In this document: positions 1 to 6,605 of the stretch, one piece after another | Layout of the letters: each line of letters begins with the position of its first letter | How positions within the stretch are numbered: position 1 is the first letter of the stretch | NCBI GenBank assembly: GCA_021738605.1 | Contig: JAIPBY010000071.1 | Coordinates: 1-11,399, forward strand | Direction: 5' to 3' | Length of the DNA stretch: 11,399 nucleotides | DNA from: Chitinophagaceae bacterium | Lineage (GTDB): Bacteria; Bacteroidota; Bacteroidia; Chitinophagales; Chitinophagaceae | The notes under the pieces: generated by a model | What the model was told of the DNA's origin: nothing | What the model saw: only the letters and a program-made list of their open reading frames with translations | The model's database searches: none | Position numbers and translations under genes: made by a program

Positions 1-1830
1 TTCAATGGCCGCAATGCATGGGTGGTCAAACCCAGCAAACCACTGGAAGGGAAGCCCTGGGTTTGGCGTGCACATTTTCCTGAATGGCATACGGATGCGG
101 ATTCCATACTCCTGTCTCGCGGCTTTCATGTTGCTTATGTCAATACCAATGATATGTTTGGGGCTCCAGCGGCCATGCAAATTTGGAACGCCTTTCATGG
201 CTATTTGGTTAGCAAAGGTTTTGCCGAAAGGGTTGCTCTGGAAGGGGTCAGCCGAGGCGGGTTGTATGTATACAATTGGGCAAAGCGCAACCCGCTCAAG
301 GTGGCCTGTATTTATGCTGAAGCACCGGTAGCTGATTTCAAGAGTTGGCCAGGTGGAAAATTAAACAGCAAAGGATCTCCATCCGATTGGAAGGCCCTGT
401 TGAAACAATACGGATTTACTGAAGAGCAGGCCCTTGCCTACAAAGACAATCCCATAGACAACCTTGAAGGCTTGGCAGCCTGTGGAGTTCCTGTCTTGCA
501 TTCCATTGGGTTGAATGACAAGATTGTACCCAATGCAGAAAACAGTTTCCCCCTGATCAACAACTACATCAAGGCAGGAGGTACAGCTACAGTGATGCCC
601 ATGACAAAGGGTCCTCAAAACCTGGAGGGTCATCATTTTCCCATTGAACGTCCTTCAGCCATTGCTGATTTTATCAGCAGCAATGCATACCCCGTAAAGC
701 CCATCCTTGATCCTGCCCAGTTTCATGTGGCAAGAACAGGATTGACAAACAGTTTCATCCAATTCACCAAGGAGAAAACCGGTCGCGTAGCTTTTATGGG
801 AGGTTCGATTACCGAGAATCCAGGATGGCGCAACAAAGTGACCCAATACCTTCAAGAGCGATTTCCTGAAACCAAATTTGAATTCATTGATGCGGGCATT
901 GCATCCACTGGCAGTACTCCCGGCGCATTCAGATTGGCATCTGAGGTGTTAGCCAAAGGCAAGATTGATCTTTTCTTTGAGGAAGCTGCGGTGAACGACC
1001 GGACCAATGGCTTCCAGAACCAGGCACAAGTGCGTGGAATGGAGGGTATTGTACGCCATGCCAGGATCAGCAATCCATTGATGGACATTGTTATGATGCA
1101 TTGTGTTGATCCCGAAAAAATCGCTGAGTATACTGCTGGAAAAATTCCCAATGAAATCATCAACCATGAGCTTGTCGCTTCACAGTACAATGCCAATACA
1201 ATCAATTGGTCAAAAGAAGTCACAGCCCGCATTGCTGCAGGGGAGTTTAGCTGGAAGGAAGATTTCAGAGACTTGCATCCCTCCAAATTCGGACAGGAAG
1301 TATATGCAAGGTCACTCATCAGTTACCTGAACAATGCGTATGGAAATATTTCTTCCGAAGCCTTTCCTACCAATCATTTGCTTCCAACACCCATAGACAA
1401 GTTCAGTTATTTTGAAGGTAACTATGTTGATGTGAAAAAGGCGACAATTGTCAACAAATGGAGCATTGATGAGAAATGGGTTCCCAAAGATGGTGTAGGC
1501 GGGAGAAAACAATACATGAACCGCCCTGCCTTGGTTGCAACAGAAGCAGGGGCTGAAATGGAACTCACATTTTCCGGAAAAGCCATTGGCATTTGTATTG
1601 CTTCAGGTCCGGATGCCGGCATGATCGAATACAGCATTGACGGAAAACCGTTCAAGAAAAAAGATCTCTATTCACAGTGGAGCGGCGTCATTCACCTGCC
1701 CTGGTACATCGTCTTAGAGGAAGAATTGAAAAACAAGCAGCACACCATTCGCATCAGGATGTCTCCAGACAAGAACGAAAAAAGCAAGGGCAATGCCTGC
1801 AGGATCTTGCATTTTCTGGTCAACGGATAA
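1..1830 (+). CDS. Two-domain esterase: alpha/beta-hydrolase fused to SGNH/GDSL hydrolase (5' end missing)
   Basis: The reading frame is open to the first base of the window, so the true start and any signal peptide lie upstream. The GTG at 22 is just an internal codon. Residues below are counted from that GTG. The N-terminal part (to about 215) is an alpha/beta-hydrolase: nucleophile elbow GVSRGG with Ser77, a later GLNDKIVP segment giving the likely Asp, and GHHFP giving the likely His. The second part (about 250-440) is SGNH/GDSL: block I MGGSIT with Ser262, a block III-like AVND with Asn325, and FRDLHPS with His419. The last 150 or so residues are beta-rich, probably a jelly-roll accessory domain. 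Two esterase centres on one chain suggest removal of O-acetyl, methyl or other acyl groups from a decorated polysaccharide, probably in the periplasm or at the surface. The gene converges on the fucosidase gene, 3 bases away. Domain assignment is fairly sure; the ester bond cleaved is unknown. Confidence 0.85.
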   Translation, partial: FNGRNAWVVKPSKPLEGKPWVWRAHFPEWHTDADSILLSRGFHVAYVNTNDMFGAPAAMQIWNAFHGYLVSKGFAERVALEGVSRGGLYVYNWAKRNPLKVACIYAEAPVADFKSWPGGKLNSKGSPSDWKALLKQYGFTEEQALAYKDNPIDNLEGLAACGVPVLHSIGLNDKIVPNAENSFPLINNYIKAGGTATVMPMTKGPQNLEGHHFPIERPSAIADFISSNAYPVKPILDPAQFHVARTGLTNSFIQFTKEKTGRVAFMGGSITENPGWRNKVTQYLQERFPETKFEFIDAGIASTGSTPGAFRLASEVLAKGKIDLFFEEAAVNDRTNGFQNQAQVRGMEGIVRHARISNPLMDIVMMHCVDPEKIAEYTAGKIPNEIINHELVASQYNANTINWSKEVTARIAAGEFSWKEDFRDLHPSKFGQEVYARSLISYLNNAYGNISSEAFPTNHLLPTPIDKFSYFEGNYVDVKKATIVNKWSIDEKWVPKDGVGGRKQYMNRPALVATEAGAEMELTFSGKAIGICIASGPDAGMIEYSIDGKPFKKKDLYSQWSGVIHLPWYIVLEEELKNKQHTIRIRMSPDKNEKSKGNACRILHFLVNG

Positions 1831-1833
1831 ACA

Positions 1834-3237
1834 TCATTTTGCTGTCATCGCATTGAAAATGCTGAATGCCTTGATCTGCGGATCCGCCAATGTTTTGGTG
1901 ATGCGCAGCCGCAAAGCTGACACAGCAGTAGCATTGAACTGTGCAATGAATTTGTGTCCGATGGATGAACCGGCACAAAGCGTGGTCCAGCCTTTTGCGG
2001 TCTTTCCTTCAACAAAGAATTCCCTCACCCTTTCTCCATGGGCGATATCTTCCATCAGTACAACATGATCGATGACCGTGTTTTTTTTCAAATTGATCAA
2101 GTGCATCGCGCCAACACCGTTTGTTGTGGTAATCGGATGGGAGAATCTTTTCTTGATCTCTTCTCCAAAAGATTTTAATCTCATTGAATCAGGCGCTGGA
2201 ATCAATCCTCTTGGGTCTGGTGTGAGCCCGAGAATCAAGGTAGAGTTTCTTCCAACAGATCCATAATACATCTTCATGAGGTTTTCCAGGGGTTGGATGT
2301 ATTCCTCATCACCAGGTTCCCAGAACCATTCGTGTCGACCCCTGTATCCCCGCAGGGGAGCATCACTCATGGCAGGCATATAATGCTTGCCATTGGGATC
2401 ACCTTCTTTCAGCATTTTAAAGTCGTTTTTGAATATCTCTTTTTGCTTTGTAGCATGTGAAAAAGGATAAGGAAAAGTTCCCCAGCAAGGATAGCTCACT
2501 GTTCCGGATTCACTTCCGCCCCAACGAATGTCTGCCCGCTGGGTATTGTGGTAGAAGATTATGTTCTTCTGGTATTTTTCCACGATAGGCAGAATGTTGG
2601 GGCCGCCCAGTTCCGGGCCGTGTGCACCTCCATCAAACCATACCATGAAAATTTCTCCATAACGCGACATCAATTCCTCCGTCATTTTTTCCATCATGCC
2701 GTTGTAGTGGAGTTGTCGGTTCTTGGCAAACTGGCTGCTGTCGTTGTGTATCATAAAATCATATACGCCATAAAATGAATTCCAACGGGTGCCAATGTAA
2801 ATGCCGGGTTTGACATTGTATTTCCTGCAGGACGCTACAAAATCACGTACAATATCTCCTTTTCCATCCTGGAATTTCAGGGCCTTCATGCAATAAGGAT
2901 TGACATCAGACTGGTAGAGTGCAAATCCAGTTTCATGGGTTGCTGTGAGCAGGGCAACCTTACCACCAGCGGCTGCAAAACTCCTGATCCATTGGTCGGT
3001 ATCCAATTGGGTGGGATTGAAAATATTATGGTCCTTGATGGGGGTGATGCGGTTTTTGGGCTGGTTGTATCTTTCACCATCAAAGACATGCAGGTCATAG
3101 CTGAAGAGTGCTGTCAATTCAGCATCCTGCCAAAGCATTTGGGTTTTATTCGGAAGGGGGATGCTGTCTTCTGCTCTTGCAAAGCCCACAATATTTGCCA
3201 TCATCAATATGGACAGCATCAATTTTTTGTATTTCAT
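1834..3237 (-). CDS. GH29-type alpha-L-fucosidase, exported
   Basis: This predicted 467-residue glycoside hydrolase would release terminal L-fucose with retention of configuration. A signal peptide is visible at residues 1-22 (hydrophobic core, cleavage near ARA/ED). The catalytic (beta/alpha)8 part spans about 30-365. LTATHETGF (97-105) occupies the place of the GH29 LTAKHHDGF-type motif. MVWFDGG (198-204) contains the likely nucleophile Asp202. SVGRNSTLILGLTPDPRGLI (327-346) matches the conserved end of the GH29 barrel. Residues from about 370 form a beta-sandwich of the sort seen at the C-terminus of GH29 enzymes (KGWTTL, ALRLRIT). I could not assign the acid/base residue by eye. It is the last gene of the minus-strand operon, 18 bases after the sulfatase, starting at an ATG preceded by AT-rich sequence. 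Pairing with a sulfatase suggests a sulfated fucosylated substrate. Family call is firm; linkage specificity is not known. Confidence 0.88.
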   Translation of the reverse strand: MKYKKLMLSILMMANIVGFARAEDSIPLPNKTQMLWQDAELTALFSYDLHVFDGERYNQPKNRITPIKDHNIFNPTQLDTDQWIRSFAAAGGKVALLTATHETGFALYQSDVNPYCMKALKFQDGKGDIVRDFVASCRKYNVKPGIYIGTRWNSFYGVYDFMIHNDSSQFAKNRQLHYNGMMEKMTEELMSRYGEIFMVWFDGGAHGPELGGPNILPIVEKYQKNIIFYHNTQRADIRWGGSESGTVSYPCWGTFPYPFSHATKQKEIFKNDFKMLKEGDPNGKHYMPAMSDAPLRGYRGRHEWFWEPGDEEYIQPLENLMKMYYGSVGRNSTLILGLTPDPRGLIPAPDSMRLKSFGEEIKKRFSHPITTTNGVGAMHLINLKKNTVIDHVVLMEDIAHGERVREFFVEGKTAKGWTTLCAGSSIGHKFIAQFNATAVSALRLRITKTLADPQIKAFSIFNAMTAK

Positions 3238-3255
3238 ATTCTTGAATTTATTGCA

Positions 3256-4695
3256 TCAACTGCCCCTCGGTTTTTGTTTTTCTGTCCTTCCCCAATTGGG
3301 CAAATCAATGTTCAGGTTGTCATGCGTGATGATCATTTCTTTTTTCAACAATGCCCTCATCGCTGTAATCTTGTTGGAATAGCGTTCATCTTTCGACAGG
3401 TCCTTGGTCTCCCATGGATCGTTCTTCAGATCAAAAAACTGTGTCGTCAGTATCCCATCCACATTGTACAGGATCAGTTTGAAACCGTCTTCCGTTTTGA
3501 TGCTCCGGCTCCAATGGCCGTATACATTGTAGATGTTTTTTCTGATGCTTTTGGAAGGATCTTTGAGTACAGAAAAAAATGATTTTGCTTCAACTGAAGC
3601 AGGTGCCTTGATGCCAAGGTATTCATACACCGTTGGTGCAATATCACTCAGGTAAGTGAAACCATTTGTCTTGGCATTGGAGGGAATACCAGGACCTGAA
3701 ATAATCATCGGTACACGGATGCTGTGTTCATAGAGGTTCTGTTTGCCCAGCAAGCCATGTTGCCCAACGGCCAGGCCATTGTCTCCTGCAAAAACAATTA
3801 AGGTATTTTCTCTCAGGCCAGCTTTGTCAAGGGCTTCCATGATCCTGCCCACCTGTGCATCCATCTCACTGACCATGCCGTAATAAAGGGCGATATCTTT
3901 TTTTGTTGCAGCAGTATCGCGGGGCGTGGGCAACAGTTGTTCATCCCTAACCAACATGTCACCATTGTCGAATGGGTGCTTGCTCATGAAATTGGGTGGC
4001 AGGGGAATGTTTGCAGGGTCATAGATTTTTTCAAACGCTGCAGGCGGGGTTCTTGGGTCGTGGGGAGAAGTAAAGGCTACATAGCAGAAAAAAGGTTTTT
4101 CTTTTGCCGTTTTGCTGGAAAGAAATTGGATGGCATTGTTGGCATAGAGGGTTGTGCTGAAGGTATCGCTGTTCCTTTTTCTTGATGCCGGATAACTCCC
4201 TGTGCTGTCAAATGTGTACACAGTGGGATGTGCCTGACCACCATCCCTGTTAAAATGCATCCCTCCCAAAAATATGTCTCCACCTGTGCTGAACATGCGG
4301 TGGTGCGAGGCCTTATCACTGTGCCATTTGCCAGTATGATAGGTGGTATAACCCTTGCTGCGCAAGACTTCCGGCAGGCTGACCAGGCTGTCCGGAATAT
4401 TTCCGCCATCACCGGGCAACCGATTGACATACCGACCTGTCAGCAACATGACCCTGCTAGGAACGCACACTGCACCCTGGTGCCCACCCATGACATGGGT
4501 CTGTGTGAACATCATTCCTGAGGCGGCAAGTTTGTCGAGGTTTGGTGTTTTAACAACCTTGTTTCCCATGGCGCCAAGTGCATGGTAGCTGTGGTCATCC
4601 GCATAGATGATGATGACGTTTTTTGCTGTTTTGTTCGATTGAGAAAAACAGCAACAAGATAAAAATGAAAGCAAGATGAGTGCAACTGTTTTCAT
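3256..4695 (-). CDS. S1-family formylglycine-dependent sulfatase, exported
   Basis: This 479-residue arylsulfatase-type enzyme would hydrolyse sulfate esters, here probably on a glycan. The activation motif CVPSR lies at 77-81, so Cys77 should be converted to formylglycine by a maturation enzyme not encoded in the window. Other S1-family hallmarks are metal ligands in IIIYADD (Asp33, Asp34), GKWH at 122-125, SPHDP with His212, AGDNG with Asp305 and Asn306, and GKQNLYEHSIRVP with Lys318. The C-terminal subdomain carries the FDLKNDPWETKDLS segment usual for the family. The N-terminus is a signal peptide ending in three adjacent cysteines (14-16) before FSQS. Cleavage could be by signal peptidase I after FSQ or at a loose lipobox (SFLSC). 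It is the middle gene of the operon, 8 bases after the cytochrome gene and 18 before the fucosidase gene. Sulfatase identity is near certain; subfamily and substrate cannot be read by eye. Confidence 0.94.
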   Translation of the reverse strand: MKTVALILLSFLSCCCFSQSNKTAKNVIIIYADDHSYHALGAMGNKVVKTPNLDKLAASGMMFTQTHVMGGHQGAVCVPSRVMLLTGRYVNRLPGDGGNIPDSLVSLPEVLRSKGYTTYHTGKWHSDKASHHRMFSTGGDIFLGGMHFNRDGGQAHPTVYTFDSTGSYPASRKRNSDTFSTTLYANNAIQFLSSKTAKEKPFFCYVAFTSPHDPRTPPAAFEKIYDPANIPLPPNFMSKHPFDNGDMLVRDEQLLPTPRDTAATKKDIALYYGMVSEMDAQVGRIMEALDKAGLRENTLIVFAGDNGLAVGQHGLLGKQNLYEHSIRVPMIISGPGIPSNAKTNGFTYLSDIAPTVYEYLGIKAPASVEAKSFFSVLKDPSKSIRKNIYNVYGHWSRSIKTEDGFKLILYNVDGILTTQFFDLKNDPWETKDLSKDERYSNKITAMRALLKKEMIITHDNLNIDLPNWGRTEKQKPRGS

Positions 4696-4703
4696 GCGGG
4701 TGG

Positions 4704-6275
4704 TTATTTTGATTTGATGGTATTGTTGCTGATCACCAGCAACTGTGGAAAACTCACGATACCCCTTCCAAGAAATTTTGTCATTTCTGCCACATTGTGG
4801 AAATAGGATCCCAGGATGATATCCTTGTCTCCATCATGGTCAAGATCAGCAAGCTCCATCGTCAACCATTTTCCGGCGGCAGCTTCTTTGATCATCAGTT
4901 TGCTGAATTTCATACCACCAAGGTTTTCGAAATAAACGAATCCTTCCATGGTATCAAATGGATCGTCATAGAAAGAGATGACAGCAATATCAAGATCTCC
5001 ATCACCATCGAAATCATTGGCCATGGCTTTGCTGGCACCAAACACAGTATTGAAGAAGGCTTCCTTGAAATTGTTTTTTCTGTCATTCAAAAAAATCCTG
5101 ACCCCATGGTAGCTTTTTCTGATGGCAGAGAGGTCCCAGTTGTCGCCATTGGTCATGAGGATGTCCCAGTATCCATCCTTGTTGAAATCAGCCAATTCAA
5201 AATGACTCAATCCATATACAGGTGGAAACTGCAAAACAATTTTGTCTTCAAAATTGCCATCCCCTTTGTTGATGAAAAGCATGATGCTTTCATAGGCCTG
5301 TGCGCCCATCACAACCAGGTCTGGCAAATTATCTTGGTTCATGTCCTGGATAACAACTTTTCGTATACCTGCCTGGTATTTCAGGATTTTTTTCTTTTTG
5401 GGATCCCCACCGTCAAACCAGCTGAGCTTTCCTGTGTGGTTGCCAAATTCTGCCACCACAAGGTCTTCCTTTCCATCTCCATTGATATCGCCTTTGGCAA
5501 ATTGAACAGGCCTGGCAAGGGCCGTGATCAATGATGTGGTAGGCTTGTTCAGTACAGCAGAATCAAGCGGGAAGATGAATCCTTTTTTTTCTTCCGACGG
5601 AGCAATCGATCCGATGGTCAGCAATGATGCCGGAAGATGGGGCGTAAAATTGATGTCTACCGGAGGATTCACCACCTCCCAGTAATTGTCTACCTGAAAC
5701 AGGCTATCCAGCACATAAATTTCATTGTGTGCATTGCCGATGTAGAGTTTGGATTCCAGGGAATCGTATTTCAACATGGTTGTTTTGGTCAGTTTCGGAA
5801 CAGCGGAAGACCCCTGATCACCCATGTACAGTGGATTGGCCTGAAACCTCAATGAATCCTTGCTGTCTGGCAGGGTATTTTCAATCATCAGCGGCTGTTC
5901 AGGCGCATTGCGCACGTAATAGTCTACGATCAGCTGCCAATCTTCTTTGGACAATTGGGCTGAATCAGGGTAGATGTTCAATTGTTGAACCAGCACTGCT
6001 TCCTCCGGCTTCATTTGGTCAAAAGGATCTTTTCCTCCTTTCCTGATGCCCAGCCTCCAGCCCATGTTGGGCAATACAGATTCTTTCCAGGTTTTTTTGT
6101 CCAGCAAAAAGGGGGAAGGAAACAAATGGCAGCTGCCACAATATTGTTTGGCCAGCTTTTCGCCTTTGGTGGGCTCATGTTTAGGGATGGAAATACCTGA
6201 AACCAGGGCAACAAACAGACCTGCCAGTAAAACAATGGTGAATATGTTGAAGAATATATGCTTGATTGATCTCAC
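4704..6275 (-). CDS. Membrane-anchored c-type cytochrome fused to FG-GAP/VCBS repeats
   Basis: The product has 523 residues. Residues 7-30 are a strongly hydrophobic signal anchor or signal peptide with no cysteine lipobox. A small cytochrome c domain follows: CGSCH at 46-50 is a CxxCH heme attachment site, and Met71 in VLPNMGWRLG is a candidate distal heme ligand. From about 140 the protein is beta-propeller-like, with five Ca-binding-type loops: DINGDGKED (263), DMNQDNLPD (311), DFNKDGYWD (363), DFDGDGDLD (421) and DLDHDGDKD (477). The start is GTG. Upstream in frame there is no ATG before a TAA, and no internal Met occurs before 71, so GTG is the only reasonable choice. It is the first gene of the sulfatase/fucosidase operon. 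The role is unknown. Possibilities are binding of the glycan or of a partner protein by the propeller with the heme serving electron transfer, or an accessory to periplasmic redox chemistry. Domain calls are strong; function is open. Confidence 0.88.
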   Translation of the reverse strand: MRSIKHIFFNIFTIVLLAGLFVALVSGISIPKHEPTKGEKLAKQYCGSCHLFPSPFLLDKKTWKESVLPNMGWRLGIRKGGKDPFDQMKPEEAVLVQQLNIYPDSAQLSKEDWQLIVDYYVRNAPEQPLMIENTLPDSKDSLRFQANPLYMGDQGSSAVPKLTKTTMLKYDSLESKLYIGNAHNEIYVLDSLFQVDNYWEVVNPPVDINFTPHLPASLLTIGSIAPSEEKKGFIFPLDSAVLNKPTTSLITALARPVQFAKGDINGDGKEDLVVAEFGNHTGKLSWFDGGDPKKKKILKYQAGIRKVVIQDMNQDNLPDLVVMGAQAYESIMLFINKGDGNFEDKIVLQFPPVYGLSHFELADFNKDGYWDILMTNGDNWDLSAIRKSYHGVRIFLNDRKNNFKEAFFNTVFGASKAMANDFDGDGDLDIAVISFYDDPFDTMEGFVYFENLGGMKFSKLMIKEAAAGKWLTMELADLDHDGDKDIILGSYFHNVAEMTKFLGRGIVSFPQLLVISNNTIKSK

Positions 6276-6280
6276 TTTTT

Positions 6281-6288
6281 CAAATGTA
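6281..6288 (-). promoter_or_regulatory. Candidate -7 element (TACATTTG) for the minus-strand operon
   Basis: On the minus strand this reads TACATTTG, a perfect match to the TAnnTTTG -7 consensus of Bacteroidota sigma-ABfr promoters. It lies only five bases before the GTG start of the cytochrome gene, so transcription from it would give an almost leaderless mRNA. No TTTG-type -33 element is visible at the usual distance upstream, which weakens the call. Confidence 0.35.
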
Positions 6289-6412
6289 AGGATAATTGAA
6301 AGACCCCATTGAATAGGTTAATTGATCTATGTTTATTCATACAAGTAGAATCCATCCCTAATTTGTTTGAGCATTTTCATACACAGGTTAAACAAGAAAT
6401 ATTTTTTCATTT

Positions 6413-6430
6413 TGCGCAAACGATTGCGCA
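6413..6430. promoter_or_regulatory. LacI/PurR-family operator (near-perfect 18-bp palindrome)
   Basis: TGCGCAAACGATTGCGCA is symmetric at 16 of 18 positions about a central CG; only positions 8 and 11 break symmetry. The inner part CGCAAACGATTGCG differs by one base from the core of the E. coli PurR box (CGCAAACGTTTGCG). The central CpG flanked by A/T is the hallmark of LacI-family operators, including cre sites. It sits 137 bases from the cytochrome start and 175 from the susC start, so it could control either or both transcription units. No LacI-family gene is in the window. Confidence 0.75.
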
Positions 6431-6447
6431 GTTTAAATTTCCCGGAG

Positions 6448-6463
6448 ATGCATTAATATGCAT
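6448..6463. repeat. Paired ATGCAT palindromes in the susC upstream region
   Basis: ATGCAT occurs at 6448-6453 and again at 6458-6463, separated by TAAT. Each copy is itself a palindrome, and the pair can also be read as a hairpin. A related perfect 8-bp palindrome, TGCATGCA, is at 6508-6515. These could be binding sites for a second regulator of susC, or chance in AT-rich DNA. Confidence 0.4.
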
Positions 6464-6507
6464 GTTCAAATTTCTGTCTAATTAACAATTCATTAATAAT
6501 TTATTGT

Positions 6508-6515
6508 TGCATGCA
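6508..6515. repeat. TGCATGCA palindrome upstream of susC
   Basis: This perfect 8-bp palindrome shares the TGCAT core of the two ATGCAT copies about 45-60 bases upstream. It lies about 90 bases before the susC start codon, close to where a -33 region might fall. The regulatory role is a guess. Confidence 0.3.
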
Positions 6516-6605
6516 GCATAAAGTATAGTTAAATAGTCTTTCAAGAATGTATCTGACATCAATGAAATCAACTCTTTTTTTTATAAACCTCAAAACTAGA
6601 ACAAC

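Larger units (their letters stand above)
6276..6605. other. Divergent intergenic regulatory region, 330 bases
   Basis: This AT-rich stretch separates the minus-strand enzyme operon from the plus-strand susC/susD-like pair and must contain both promoters. I see no convincing small gene in it. It holds a LacI-type operator near its middle, a TAnnTTTG element at its left edge, and ATGCAT-type palindromes towards susC. A plus-strand promoter is not clear. The best candidates are TATTGTTG at 6502-6509, one mismatch from TAnnTTTG, or a TTG at 6507-6509 followed by TAGTCTTTC at 6534, whose spacing is imperfect. The susC leader ends with a run of eight T (6575-6582) and an A-rich stretch just before the ATG, with no strong Shine-Dalgarno, as is usual in Bacteroidota. 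Confidence 0.8.

Noticed and set aside
22..24. GTG at 22 as the start of the esterase gene
   Set aside because: The frame stays open to base 1 and already encodes family-like sequence before it (NGRNAWVVKP), so the gene begins outside the window.
1878..1887. Perfect palindrome GCGGATCCGC
   Set aside because: It lies inside the fucosidase coding sequence, far from any start, has no repeat elsewhere that I could see, and is short enough to be chance.
2081..2088. Run of eight T (A8 on the coding strand) in the fucosidase gene, with a similar run at 5583-5590 in the cytochrome gene
   Set aside because: Considered as phase-variation tracts, but both encode ordinary Lys-Lys codons in intact frames and are not near the gene start; no sign of frameshifting.
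2935..3582. Long antisense open frame over the fucosidase and sulfatase genes
   Set aside because: It crosses two well-supported genes, has no family-like motifs and reads as the shadow of their coding bias.
4797..5534. 245-codon plus-strand open frame opposite the cytochrome/propeller gene
   Set aside because: The minus-strand frame carries clear repeated Ca-loop motifs; the opposite frame shows none and lacks domain-like sequence.
6575..6582. T-run in the susC leader as a terminator
   Set aside because: No GC-rich stem precedes it, so it is not a Rho-independent terminator; it is probably part of the AT-rich leader.
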